Positions 7,282 to 14,316 of a DNA stretch of 31,329 nucleotides are shown here, one piece after another. The notes under the pieces are model-generated. The model was not told the DNA's origin. It ran no database searches and worked only from the letters and a program-made list of their open reading frames with translations. Source of the DNA: an uncultured Ruminococcus sp. (GTDB lineage Bacteria; Bacillota; Clostridia; Oscillospirales; CAG-272); contig CACXBN010000091.1 in NCBI GenBank assembly GCA_902765885.1, positions 1 through 31,329 of the forward strand, in the 5' to 3' direction. The position numbers and the translations under genes were made by a program. How positions within the stretch are numbered: the first letter of the stretch is position 1; the number at the start of each line of letters is the position of its first letter.

Positions 7282-7641
7282 GTGATTTATATATTCTCAA
7301 AAGATATGAGTTTTTCTGCTTTGCTTGACATATATGGAAATATATTGAGCGAGAGAAAAAAAGAAATTCTTGAGTATTACTATTTTGATGACTATTCCCT
7401 TTCGGAAATATCAGAATTAACCGGTATCTCACGACAAGGTGTAAGAGATTCCATCAAAAAAGGTGAAGAAGAAATAAAGAATCTTGAAAACAGTCTTAAT
7501 ATCCATGAAAACGATATTAAATTAAAAAATCATCTGATATCCGTTGCAAATAAGCTGAAAGATCTGAATAACAAATACCACGATGAAGATTTACTCGATT
7601 TGATTAAAGAGATAGATAGTATTATTGAAAATGATAATTAA
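7282..7641 (+). CDS. ylxM: YlxM-family helix-turn-helix protein
   Basis: This is a 119-residue protein of the UPF0122 (YlxM/p13) family, which accompanies ffh in Gram-positive bacteria and resembles region 4 of sigma factors. The core LSERKKEILEYYYFDDYSLSEI leads into the recognition-helix motif TGISRQGVRDSIKKGE, and a charged coiled-coil tail follows. YlxM has been linked to SRP function in streptococci, but its mechanism is unclear. The start is uncertain. GTG 7282 gives a length and N-terminus like Bacillus YlxM; ATG 7306 gives 111 residues. Neither has a good Shine-Dalgarno site. Seventeen bases separate it from ffh. Confidence 0.85.
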   Translation: MIYIFSKDMSFSALLDIYGNILSERKKEILEYYYFDDYSLSEISELTGISRQGVRDSIKKGEEEIKNLENSLNIHENDIKLKNHLISVANKLKDLNNKYHDEDLLDLIKEIDSIIENDN

Positions 7642-7658
7642 GAAGATTTGGAGATAAA

Positions 7659-9002
7659 ATGTTTGATAATCTTTCTGAAAAACTTGAAAATGCATTTAAA
7701 AGATTCAGAAACAAAGGCAAACTTACTGAAGCTGATGTAAAGGAAGGAATGCGTGAAGTCAAGCTTGCCCTTCTTGAAGCAGACGTTAACTTTAAAGTTG
7801 TTAAGGATTTTGTAAAGTCGGTAACCGAACGTGCTGTCGGATCTCAGGTACTTGAAAGCCTTGTTCCCAGTCAGCAGATCATTAAAATCGTTCATGAAGA
7901 GCTCATTAACCTTATGGGAGAAGCAAACAATAAATTGCAAATCTCTCCAAAGCCGCCGACAGTAGTAATGATGGTTGGCTTACAGGGCTCAGGTAAAACG
8001 ACACATTCCGCAAAACTTGCCAGAATGTATAAAAGCCAGGGAAAAAATCCATTGCTTGTAGCTTGTGATGTTTACAGACCTGCTGCAATAGAGCAGTTAA
8101 AAGTCGTAGGCTCTCAGATCGATGTTCCCGTATTTGACAAAGGTCAGGGCGATCCTGTTGATATAGCTGATTCGGCACTTTCTTATGCAGCTAAAAACGG
8201 CTATGATATGGTTTTCATAGATACAGCCGGACGTCTTCATATAGATGAAACGCTAATGGGCGAACTTCAGTCCATAAAAGAACATGTTAATCCTACAGAG
8301 ATCATTTTGGTAGTCGATGCCATGACAGGACAGGACGCCGTTAATGTTGCTTCATCTTTCAACGAACAACTGGATATCACCGGAGTTTTGCTTTCAAAAC
8401 TTGATGGCGATACAAGAGGCGGTGCGGCTTTATCAATCAGATATATTACCGGAAAACCGATCAAATTTGTCGGCGTAGGCGAAAAACTTGATGCAATCGA
8501 ACCGTTTTATCCCGATAGGATGGCATCCAGGATCCTCGGAATGGGAGATGTGCTGACACTTATTGAAAAGGCACAGCAGGCATATGATGAAAAGAAAGCT
8601 GCTGAGCTTGAAAAAAGACTGAGAGAAAACTCATTTACACTTACCGATTATCTTGAACAGTTCAAACAGATAAGAAAAATGGGAAATCTCGAGCAGCTGG
8701 TCGGAATGGTTCCCGGAATGAAACCCGGTGCTTTGAAAGATGCTAAAATAGACGAAAATGCTCTCAACCGCACCGAGGCAATCATTCAGTCAATGACAAT
8801 TTATGAACGCGAACATCCGGCTGTGCTTAATGGTTCAAGAAGAAGAAGGATTGCGAGCGGAAGCGGAACATCCGTGGAAGAAGTCAATAAGCTTATTAAA
8901 CAATATGAAATGATGAATAAGCTCATAAAGCAATTCTCCGGAAACAATATGAATGCCAAGAAGGCATTAAAAAAGATGAAAATTCCGTTCAATATGATGT
9001 GA
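7659..9002 (+). CDS. ffh: Signal recognition particle protein Ffh
   Basis: Ffh is the SRP54 GTPase that binds signal sequences and 4.5S/6S RNA and docks nascent chains at FtsY and SecYEG. The 447-residue protein has an N domain (1 to about 90) with ALLEADVN. The G domain has a P-loop GLQGSGKTT at 107-115, DTAGR at 188-192, and SKLDGDTRGG at 246-255 (Ser in place of the common Thr). The M domain, from about 300, is Met-rich, with the RNA-binding SRRRRIASGSG segment and a final NMNAKKALKKMK. A GGAG site precedes ATG 7659. Length and motifs are normal. Neither ftsY nor the SRP RNA gene is in this window. Confidence 0.97.
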   Translation: MFDNLSEKLENAFKRFRNKGKLTEADVKEGMREVKLALLEADVNFKVVKDFVKSVTERAVGSQVLESLVPSQQIIKIVHEELINLMGEANNKLQISPKPPTVVMMVGLQGSGKTTHSAKLARMYKSQGKNPLLVACDVYRPAAIEQLKVVGSQIDVPVFDKGQGDPVDIADSALSYAAKNGYDMVFIDTAGRLHIDETLMGELQSIKEHVNPTEIILVVDAMTGQDAVNVASSFNEQLDITGVLLSKLDGDTRGGAALSIRYITGKPIKFVGVGEKLDAIEPFYPDRMASRILGMGDVLTLIEKAQQAYDEKKAAELEKRLRENSFTLTDYLEQFKQIRKMGNLEQLVGMVPGMKPGALKDAKIDENALNRTEAIIQSMTIYEREHPAVLNGSRRRRIASGSGTSVEEVNKLIKQYEMMNKLIKQFSGNNMNAKKALKKMKIPFNMM

Positions 9003-9065
9003 TCGTATTAACTCGGATTTTTATATATTTAAATTATATTTTATTATTTAACTGTGGAGGAAAAA

Positions 9066-9308
9066 ATGGTTAAAATCAGACTTAGAAGAATGGGTAAGAA
9101 AAAATCTCCTTTCTATCGTATCGTCGTTGCAGATTCAAGATATCCCCGTGACGGAAGATTCATAGAAGAAGTTGGATATTACAATCCTATGACTGATCCT
9201 AATGAAATCAAGATTGATAAGGAAAAAGTACAGAAGTGGCTTGACAGTGGTGCTCAGCCTACTGAAACCGTTAAAACATTACTTAAAAAATCCGGTGCAA
9301 TCGAATAA
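9066..9308 (+). CDS. rpsP: Ribosomal protein bS16
   Basis: This is an 80-residue small-subunit protein bS16, important for 30S assembly. VKIRLRRMGKKKSPFYRIVV, the DSRYPRDGRFIEEVGYYNP core and a C-terminal LLKKSGA are diagnostic. Start ATG 9066 lies five bases after GGAGG (9056-9060). An in-frame GTG at 9054 overlaps that ribosome binding site and is rejected. It lies in the ffh operon, two bases upstream of the KH-domain gene. Confidence 0.97.
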   Translation: MVKIRLRRMGKKKSPFYRIVVADSRYPRDGRFIEEVGYYNPMTDPNEIKIDKEKVQKWLDSGAQPTETVKTLLKKSGAIE

Positions 9309-9310
9309 TC

Positions 9311-9577
9311 ATGGATAATTCAACAAACATAACATATCATGACATAGATATTAAAAAGATGCTTTACGATATGGCCTGTGCTATTGTTGATAATCCTGAA
9401 GCTGTTTCTGTGGTTGAAAACGAAACAGAAGATGAAACAGTTTACACTCTTAGTGTTGCAGAAGCTGATATGGGGATGATAATAGGCAGACACGGCAAAA
9501 TTGCCCGTGCACTCAGGACTGTAACTAAAGCTGCAGCAAAAATGTCAAACAAAAAAATCAGCGTAGAAATAAAATAA
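9311..9577 (+). CDS. khpA: KH-domain RNA-binding protein KhpA (YlqC family)
   Basis: This is an 88-residue, single KH-domain protein. The G-x-x-G loop is G-R-H-G within MIIGRHGKIARALRTV, followed by the usual TKAAAKMSNKKISVEI. KhpA binds RNA with KhpB/Jag and influences cell division and envelope growth in streptococci and relatives. This copy has an acidic stretch (ENETEDETVY) before the KH loop, longer than the typical linker. Only two bases separate it from rpsP and there is no clear Shine-Dalgarno site, so it likely depends on translational coupling. The usual rimM-trmD-rplS genes do not follow; a terminator does. Confidence 0.92.
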   Translation: MDNSTNITYHDIDIKKMLYDMACAIVDNPEAVSVVENETEDETVYTLSVAEADMGMIIGRHGKIARALRTVTKAAAKMSNKKISVEIK

Positions 9578-9591
9578 TTATTTTGGAATTA

Positions 9592-9626
9592 AAAAAGGAA
9601 GGACTGTACCGCCCTTCCTTTTTGTT
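9592..9626 (+). terminator. Bidirectional terminator between khpA and the PAP2 gene
   Basis: AAAAAGGAAGG (9592-9602) pairs with CCTTCCTTTTT (9613-9623) around a 10-base loop. Flanking A and T runs let it serve both khpA on the plus strand and the convergent PAP2 gene on the minus strand. Confidence 0.9.
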
Positions 9627-9635
9627 TTACAAATA

Positions 9636-10217
9636 TTATTTCAGTTCTGTGCACGGAATCTTAAATTTGTTTATCATCCACTTTGCGATATAAGATGCAA
9701 GTATTGCAAATGCTATACCGAGTATTGCCGCAACGAGAACATCCGTTGGATAGTGGAAGCATAAATACAGTCTGGAGAATGCAATTAAGAATGCAAGAAT
9801 CAGTGCCGGGATGCCCCATTTCTTATTATATATGAAAATGGATACAGCACCTTCAAAAGATGCTATCGTGTGACCTGACGGAAAAGAAAAGTCATTTTCC
9901 GGTTTTATTCCAAAAAATCCGCCGCTTGGGTATGTGTCCATTATAGCCTTTAGTGCTGCTGAAACATTATATGGCCGCACTCGTGCTATTATCGGCTTAA
10001 GTGTCAGATTACAAACGATTACGCCGATAAGCAAAGCAATAGCCATTGTTATTCCAACTCTTCTGGTCTTTTTAAAGAACAGTAGTACAACTGCCAGAAT
10101 GATCCAAAATATTCCTGCCTTTGCCAGATTGGTAATGATAGGCATTACTGCATCCAGGAAAGAGCAACCGAATATATCATGGATTTTCTGAAGTATTTCT
10201 GCTTCGTAAATGTTCAT
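9636..10217 (-). CDS. PAP2-family membrane phosphatase
   Basis: This is a 193-residue integral membrane phosphatase with about five hydrophobic segments. The full PAP2 catalytic signature is intact: K74-x6-R81-P82, P-S-G-H at 113-116, and S-R-x5-H-x3-D with Arg149, His155 and Asp159. Such enzymes dephosphorylate lipid phosphates such as undecaprenyl diphosphate or phosphatidic acid on the outer leaflet. Undecaprenyl-PP phosphatase (BcrC-like) is a reasonable but unproven guess. GGGAG precedes ATG 10217. It is the last gene of the tsaE operon, 12 bases after the cytidylate-kinase-like gene. Confidence 0.9.
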   Translation of the reverse strand: MNIYEAEILQKIHDIFGCSFLDAVMPIITNLAKAGIFWIILAVVLLFFKKTRRVGITMAIALLIGVIVCNLTLKPIIARVRPYNVSAALKAIMDTYPSGGFFGIKPENDFSFPSGHTIASFEGAVSIFIYNKKWGIPALILAFLIAFSRLYLCFHYPTDVLVAAILGIAFAILASYIAKWMINKFKIPCTELK

Positions 10218-10229
10218 GATGTGCTCCCT

Positions 10230-10853
10230 TTATGTGTTTTTTATATGATCTATATAATCGTTTATTAAATCAACAGCACCGCTTACGCCGATTCTGTCTG
10301 TCGAAATAACAAGGTCGTAATTGTCAGACTTGCCCCATTTTTCTCCTGTATAATAATTATAATAGTTGGCTCTCTTTTTGTCTGTTTTGATCACTATATC
10401 TCTGGCTTTGGAATACTCTAAATTACAACTATTACTGATCAATGATACTCTGTTTTCGAGATCCGAGACAATAAATACCTTTATTACTCTTTTGTTATCC
10501 GCAAGAATGTTGTCTGCACATCTTCCGACGATTACGGCGCCGTTTTCTTTTTCAGCGATTTCTTTGATCAGATCTACCTGTGCAAAGTAAAGTTTGTCGT
10601 TTACCGGGATATTGATCTTGTTTACAGGATTATGAAAAGTAAGATACTCAACTGCAATAGAGTAAAGAAGGCTGTTAGTTGCGTGCTCATCAACTTTTGA
10701 AAGCGCATCTTCACTTAAGCCTATTTTTTGTGCAGCCATTTTAATAAGGTTTTTGTCATACAGATCATAACCTCTCTTTTCGGCAAGTAATTTGCCTACA
10801 TCGTAACCACAGCTGCCGTATTGTCTCCCTATAGTGATAATGTATTCAGACAC
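10230..10853 (-). CDS. Cytidylate kinase-like family protein
   Basis: This is a 207-residue P-loop kinase-fold protein of the Cytidylate_kin2 family, which is common in Clostridia and distinct from Cmk. It shows IITIGRQYGSCGYDVGKLLA as a modified P-loop, a YDKNLIKMAA helix, and AVIVGRCADNILAD. FIVSDLENRV follows, and then the lid-region DKKRANYYNYYTGEKWG common to this family. The physiological substrate is not established. The start is GTG (10853), preceded by a perfect AAGGAGG seven bases away. It lies between rpiB (15-base gap) and the PAP2 gene in one operon. Confidence 0.85.
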   Translation of the reverse strand: MSEYIITIGRQYGSCGYDVGKLLAEKRGYDLYDKNLIKMAAQKIGLSEDALSKVDEHATNSLLYSIAVEYLTFHNPVNKINIPVNDKLYFAQVDLIKEIAEKENGAVIVGRCADNILADNKRVIKVFIVSDLENRVSLISNSCNLEYSKARDIVIKTDKKRANYYNYYTGEKWGKSDNYDLVISTDRIGVSGAVDLINDYIDHIKNT

Positions 10854-10868
10854 AATAACCTCCTTTTT

Positions 10869-11327
10869 TTATTGTTCAAGAGCTGATATCATATCTACCC
10901 TTCTTTTATGTTTACCACCTTCAAATTCGGTAGAAATAAAAATGTTTACAAGTTCATCTGCAAGTCCTTCACCGATTACTCTTGCCCCCAGACATAAGAC
11001 ATTTGCATCATTGTGAAGTCTTGTGTATTTTGCGCTGTAGATATCTGAACAGGCTGCTGCTCTTATTCCTTTTATCTTATTTGCAGCAATGCTCATACCG
11101 ATTCCCGTTCCGCAGCAAAGAATCCCTAAATCAGCTGATCCTTTATTCAGTCTGTCGCACAGTTTGGAAGCAAAAACAGGATAGTCACAGCTCTGTTTTG
11201 AATGGGTACCGATATCGATTATTATAAATCCTTTGTCAGATAACGAGGATATAATATGTTCTTTTAAAGAATAGCCAGCATGGTCTGAACCTATTATGAT
11301 TCTTTTTGTCGGTTTGCTATTATCCAT
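10869..11327 (-). CDS. rpiB: Ribose-5-phosphate isomerase B
   Basis: RpiB interconverts ribose-5-phosphate and ribulose-5-phosphate in the pentose phosphate pathway. The 152-residue protein has GSDHAGY (13-19), the catalytic cysteine region CCGTGIGMSIAANK (Cys71/Cys72), RLHNDANVLCLGARVIG with His105, and the TEFEGGKHKRRVDMI tail. This pattern fits the RpiB/LacAB family. A single-subunit gene outside a galactose context favours RpiB over galactose-6-phosphate isomerase. Its ATG overlaps the end of tsaB by eight bases (ATGGATAA), so translation is coupled. Confidence 0.92.
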   Translation of the reverse strand: MDNSKPTKRIIIGSDHAGYSLKEHIISSLSDKGFIIIDIGTHSKQSCDYPVFASKLCDRLNKGSADLGILCCGTGIGMSIAANKIKGIRAAACSDIYSAKYTRLHNDANVLCLGARVIGEGLADELVNIFISTEFEGGKHKRRVDMISALEQ

Positions 11328-12039
11328 TTTTTGTAATCTTCTCTTCCCTTTCTCTTTCGGCCTGAGTTTTCTTCAGATATACAGGATTAAGTGATTGGTA
11401 TGTAAATGATGATAAGTCGTTTTTGTCCTTTATGAGATCTAAAGCAGCCTTGCCTGTTCCATATGCGGATGCATTCATATATCTGTCAGGAAGTATGACT
11501 GTTTTAATGCTGTAATCTACGCTTCTTTCGTATAAGGTCCTTGCTGCATCACCCGTAAAGTGAATTTTGGCATCTCCGTAATTCTTTTCAAGCATCTGAA
11601 GAAGATCTGAAACGCTCATCTGAGAGTCTTCGGTGAGCTTTTCTGTTTTATTATCTGATGCATTGTATACAGATGTGTAAACTAAATCATTTCTGGCATC
11701 TATGACGGGAACGACTATTCCCTGAATTCCGGAAATGTTTTTTGCCAGTGAATCAAGAGAGGACACTCCTATGCAAGCAGTGTTGTAAGGATATGCAAGG
11801 CCTTTTATCGTTGATACCCCTATCCTTATTCCGGTAAAAGATCCCGGACCTGTAGATACTGCATATACGTCTATTTCGTTGAATTTTAGATTGTTTGCCT
11901 TCAGCATTTCCTCTATCATAGGCAGGAGTACGGTACTGTGTGAGGTGGTTGCTGATGAGAATTCCGAAAGGAAATCACTGTCTTTATACAGCGCTACGCT
12001 GCAGATTTTGGTTGATGTATCGGCAGATAATAGAATCAA
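11320..12039 (-). CDS. tsaB: tRNA threonylcarbamoyladenosine synthesis protein TsaB
   Basis: TsaB is the non-catalytic partner of TsaD, holding TsaD and TsaE together during formation of t6A37 in ANN-decoding tRNAs. The 239-residue protein has the ASKHA-type start LLSADTSTKICSVALY, a HSTVLLPMIEEML helix and the very characteristic VSTGPGSFTGIRIGVSTIKGLAY, then VPVIDARNDLVYTSVY. The start codon is TTG (12039), with AAAGGA seven bases before it; no better start is available. tsaE lies 27 bases upstream and rpiB overlaps downstream. tsaD and rimI, often next in line, are absent here. Confidence 0.94.
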   Translation of the reverse strand: MILLSADTSTKICSVALYKDSDFLSEFSSATTSHSTVLLPMIEEMLKANNLKFNEIDVYAVSTGPGSFTGIRIGVSTIKGLAYPYNTACIGVSSLDSLAKNISGIQGIVVPVIDARNDLVYTSVYNASDNKTEKLTEDSQMSVSDLLQMLEKNYGDAKIHFTGDAARTLYERSVDYSIKTVILPDRYMNASAYGTGKAALDLIKDKNDLSSFTYQSLNPVYLKKTQAEREREEKITKNG

Positions 12040-12066
12040 AACAAGTTCCTTTCACAAAACGACAGT

Positions 12067-12486
12067 TCAGTCTGGATAATTAATGTCTATACTTCTTTTT
12101 TCATCGTCTAATTTATTTATACGCACCGTAACTGCACCTGGAACTGATACGGGGAGCTTTTCACTCCATTCTACTATACAGTCGCCGTGAGACAGATATT
12201 CGTCAAAACCGATCGAAAGAAAATCATCATATGATTCGATTCTGTAAAGATCGAAATGGTAAAGCGGCCTTTTCCCTGAAAGATATTCATTTACGATGGT
12301 ATATGTAGGACTCTTTACACGACTGTTTGGAGAAATGATTTTTGTGAATCCTCTGACAAATGCAGTTTTTCCGGCCCCGAGATCTCCATAAAGAAGCACT
12401 ACAAAAGGATATTTATCTTTGAGAACATCAGCAAGTTCGGAGCCTGATTTTTCGGTTTCATTTATGCTGTTTGATATAATATTCAT
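12067..12486 (-). CDS. tsaE: tRNA threonylcarbamoyladenosine synthesis ATPase TsaE
   Basis: TsaE is the ATPase that recycles the TsaB-TsaD complex in t6A synthesis. The 139-residue protein has Walker A GDLGAGKT (34-41), switch-like SPTYTIVNEY, LYHFDLYRI with Asp79, and VEWSEK (Glu106-Trp107). The reading frame stays open upstream to 12651, but that extension passes through a tRNA gene and its terminator. The ATG at 12486 is therefore the proper start. It has only a weak site (GGTA). There is no room for a promoter between the terminator and this start, so expression probably comes from readthrough. Confidence 0.92.
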   Translation of the reverse strand: MNIISNSINETEKSGSELADVLKDKYPFVVLLYGDLGAGKTAFVRGFTKIISPNSRVKSPTYTIVNEYLSGKRPLYHFDLYRIESYDDFLSIGFDEYLSHGDCIVEWSEKLPVSVPGAVTVRINKLDDEKRSIDINYPD

Positions 12487-12496
12487 AAGCTGTACC

Positions 12497-12524
12497 AAAA
12501 ATGACCGCAAACAGTTTGCGGTCA
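12497..12524 (-). terminator. Terminator of the tRNA-Arg gene, in the tsaE leader
   Basis: On the minus strand, TGACCGCAAAC (complement of 12514-12524 on the plus strand) pairs with its complement (12502-12512), leaving a one-base loop that in practice opens to a tetraloop-sized one. TTTTT follows (complement of 12497-12501). The hairpin begins seven bases after the tRNA 3' end. The tsaE ATG is only ten bases beyond the T tract. Confidence 0.85.
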
Positions 12525-12530
12525 AGGAAA

Positions 12531-12605
12531 CCCGCCCTAAGGGATTTGAACCCATGACCATCGGAATCGGAATCCGGTACTCTATCCGGACTGAGCTAAG
12601 GGCGG
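12531..12605 (-). tRNA. tRNA-Arg (anticodon CCG)
   Basis: This is a 75-nt cloverleaf. The acceptor CCGCCCT/AGGGCGG is fully paired, with discriminator G. The D arm is GCTC/GAGT. The anticodon loop TTCCGAT gives anticodon CCG, reading CGG. The T loop is TTCAAAT. There is one mismatch in the T stem (T-T at the second pair) and one at the base of the anticodon stem (C-A). CCA is not encoded. It reads rare CGG codons. Confidence 0.9.
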
Positions 12606-12633
12606 AAAATAAATAAAAATAACCTGTTCGTAA

Positions 12634-12662
12634 ATTATAACATAATGGCATTTTAAAGTAAA
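12634..12662 (-). promoter_or_regulatory. Promoter of tRNA-Arg and probably the tsaE operon
   Basis: Minus strand: TTTACT (12657-12662), 17 bases, TATAAT (12634-12639). It lies about 30 bases before the tRNA 5' end, leaving a short leader for RNase P. Confidence 0.7.
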
Positions 12663-12724
12663 CAAATATGAGAAATCAAAATTTATCTTTTTTCTTTTTT
12701 CTATGTTAATGCATATTGCAAATA

Positions 12725-12753
12725 TTGACATTAAATCTTTAAAAATATATAAT
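12725..12753 (+). promoter_or_regulatory. Consensus promoter of manA
   Basis: TTGACA (12725-12730), 17 bases, TATAAT (12748-12753), 22 bases before the manA ATG. GGAG sits just ahead of the start codon. The 170-base gap between the tRNA and manA holds only this promoter and the tRNA promoter. Confidence 0.85.
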
Positions 12754-12775
12754 TTTAAAAAAATCGGAGCGCAAT

Positions 12776-13750
12776 ATGAAAAAATATCCTATTCAACTAC
12801 AGCCTGTCCCAAAAGAAATAATCTGGGGCGGCAACAGACTCAAAAAAGAATATAACAAAAAAGCAGAATTTGATAATATAGCTGAATCATGGGAACTCAC
12901 TGTCCGAAATGATGAGATCAATATTATTACAAACGGACCGTATAAAGGATGTTCTCTAAAAAAATATATCGAAACAGATAAAACATCTGTTCTGGGAACA
13001 AACTGTGACAAATACGAATACTTTCCCCTGCTTGTTAAGCTGATAGATGCCAAATCGGATTTGTCTATTCAGGTTCATCCTGATGATGAATATGCATTGT
13101 CACACAGAAATGAATTCGGCAAAACGGAAATGTGGTATATTATCGATGCAGAGAAGGATTCCAAAATCGTATACGGATTAAAGGACGGAATCACGATCGA
13201 AGACTTTAAAAGATCCGTTGCTGAAAACACAGTGGAGAAAATGCTGAATTATGTTCCCGTAAAAAAAGGAGAGGTTTATTTCATCCCCTCAGGTCAGGTG
13301 CATGCAATAGGAGCAGGAATTCTTATAGCGGAAATTCAGCAGAATTCAAATGTGACTTACAGAGTTTATGACTATAACAGAAAAATGCCAGACGGTTCAC
13401 TCAGAGAACTTCACGTGGATGACGCCATAAATGTCATAAAACTGAGAGATGAAAAAGAAATCAATGATATAAGGTTTTCACACCCTTATTCAGATGATTC
13501 AGGCTTGACTATCTGCAGCTGTGATTTCTTCACTTCCGTAAAGTATGCTTCCAACAGAAATATCGAGATAGAATGCGGTGAAGATTCGTTCCTGTCAATC
13601 CTGGTCTTGGAAGCAGGAAAATCATGTTATTTCACTCATGATAACGCAAGATATAATTTCAGAAAGGGAGACAGTTTTTTCATCCCTGCAGGCCTTGGAA
13701 AGATAACGGTATGGGGAGACGCAGAATTAATAGTCACTAAAATTAACTGA
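12776..13750 (+). CDS. manA: Mannose-6-phosphate isomerase, class I (Firmicutes type)
   Basis: ManA interconverts mannose-6-phosphate and fructose-6-phosphate using zinc, linking mannose use and mannosyl precursor supply to glycolysis. The 324-residue cupin protein has KEIIWGG near the start, DLSIQVHPDD with zinc ligands Gln99 and His101, and GKTEMWYII with Glu118. PSGQVHAIGAGILIAEIQQ carries His176, then VTYRVYDYNR with the likely catalytic Arg196. The length matches the short Bacillus-type enzyme. It is a single-gene unit bounded by its own promoter and terminator. Confidence 0.94.
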   Translation: MKKYPIQLQPVPKEIIWGGNRLKKEYNKKAEFDNIAESWELTVRNDEINIITNGPYKGCSLKKYIETDKTSVLGTNCDKYEYFPLLVKLIDAKSDLSIQVHPDDEYALSHRNEFGKTEMWYIIDAEKDSKIVYGLKDGITIEDFKRSVAENTVEKMLNYVPVKKGEVYFIPSGQVHAIGAGILIAEIQQNSNVTYRVYDYNRKMPDGSLRELHVDDAINVIKLRDEKEINDIRFSHPYSDDSGLTICSCDFFTSVKYASNRNIEIECGEDSFLSILVLEAGKSCYFTHDNARYNFRKGDSFFIPAGLGKITVWGDAELIVTKIN

Positions 13751-13758
13751 TTAAAGAG

Positions 13759-13797
13759 CAACCGCATGAAGGTAAAATCTCATGCGGTTGATTTTTC
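13759..13797 (+). terminator. Terminator of manA
   Basis: CAACCGCATGA (13759-13769) pairs perfectly with TCATGCGGTTG (13780-13790) around a ten-base loop, followed by ATTTTTC. It lies between the convergent manA and rnhA. Confidence 0.9.
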
Positions 13798-13803
13798 GGT
13801 ATT

Positions 13804-14256
13804 CTATTTAAGAATCTGACTTTTGATTTTTTTGGCTTCGCTTCTTGCAAGAGTGTCGCATCTTTCGTTATAGAGATGACCTGCATGTCCTTTTATCCAT
13901 TCAAAGCTGCATTCATGTATTCTGGAAAGTTCCAGGAGCTCGGTCCACAGATCTATATTGAGCGCCATTTTTCCATCGGATTTTTTCCAGTTGTTTCTTT
14001 CCCAGCTGTATACCCATTTTTTATTAAATGCATCACAGACATATTTTGAATCGGTCGTTATTTCTGCCCGGCATGGAAACTTCAGGCATGAAAGCGCTTT
14101 TATTACGGATGTAAGTTCCATTCTGTTATTAGTGGTATCTGCTTCCCCACCGGATAATTCTTTGATTTTATCATTATAAATCAGGACAGCTCCCCAGCCT
14201 CCGGGGCCCGGATTTTGAAGGCAAGATCCGTCTGTATAAATTTTTACGATTTTCAT
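13804..14256 (-). CDS. rnhA: Ribonuclease HI
   Basis: RNase HI cuts the RNA strand of RNA-DNA hybrids. The 150-residue protein carries all four acidic catalytic residues: Asp9 (IYTDGS), Glu47 (NNRMELTS), Asp69 (TTDSKYV) and Asp134 (CDTLA). It also has His124 in KGHAGH and the basic-protrusion sequence NKKWVYSWERNNWKKSDGK. This is the full-length E. coli-like form. GGGGGC precedes ATG 14256. A terminator hairpin separates it from the CapA-like gene upstream on the same strand, and I see no convincing promoter in the 60-base gap. Confidence 0.95.
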   Translation of the reverse strand: MKIVKIYTDGSCLQNPGPGGWGAVLIYNDKIKELSGGEADTTNNRMELTSVIKALSCLKFPCRAEITTDSKYVCDAFNKKWVYSWERNNWKKSDGKMALNIDLWTELLELSRIHECSFEWIKGHAGHLYNERCDTLARSEAKKIKSQILK

Positions 14257-14280
14257 ACTGCTGCCCCCTTATTCTTTACA

Positions 14281-14311
14281 TAAAAACAACTGTATCAAAT
14301 ACAGTTGTTTT
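14281..14311 (-). terminator. Terminator after the CapA-like gene
   Basis: AAAACAACTGTA (14283-14294) pairs perfectly with TACAGTTGTTTT (14300-14311) around a five-base loop. On the minus strand the T run at its end makes it a terminator six bases past the CapA-like stop, directly before rnhA. Confidence 0.8.
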
Positions 14312-14316
14312 GGAAA

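Noticed and set aside
12487..12530. A promoter for tsaE starting at the TTGACC next to the tRNA 3' end
   Set aside because: The sequence 17 bases downstream is ATTTTT and the next possible -10 (TACAGC) lies almost on the ATG. Neither is credible.
12487..12651. A 55-codon N-terminal extension of TsaE
   Set aside because: It reads through a complete tRNA-Arg gene and its terminator. The encoded peptide is a translation of the tRNA.
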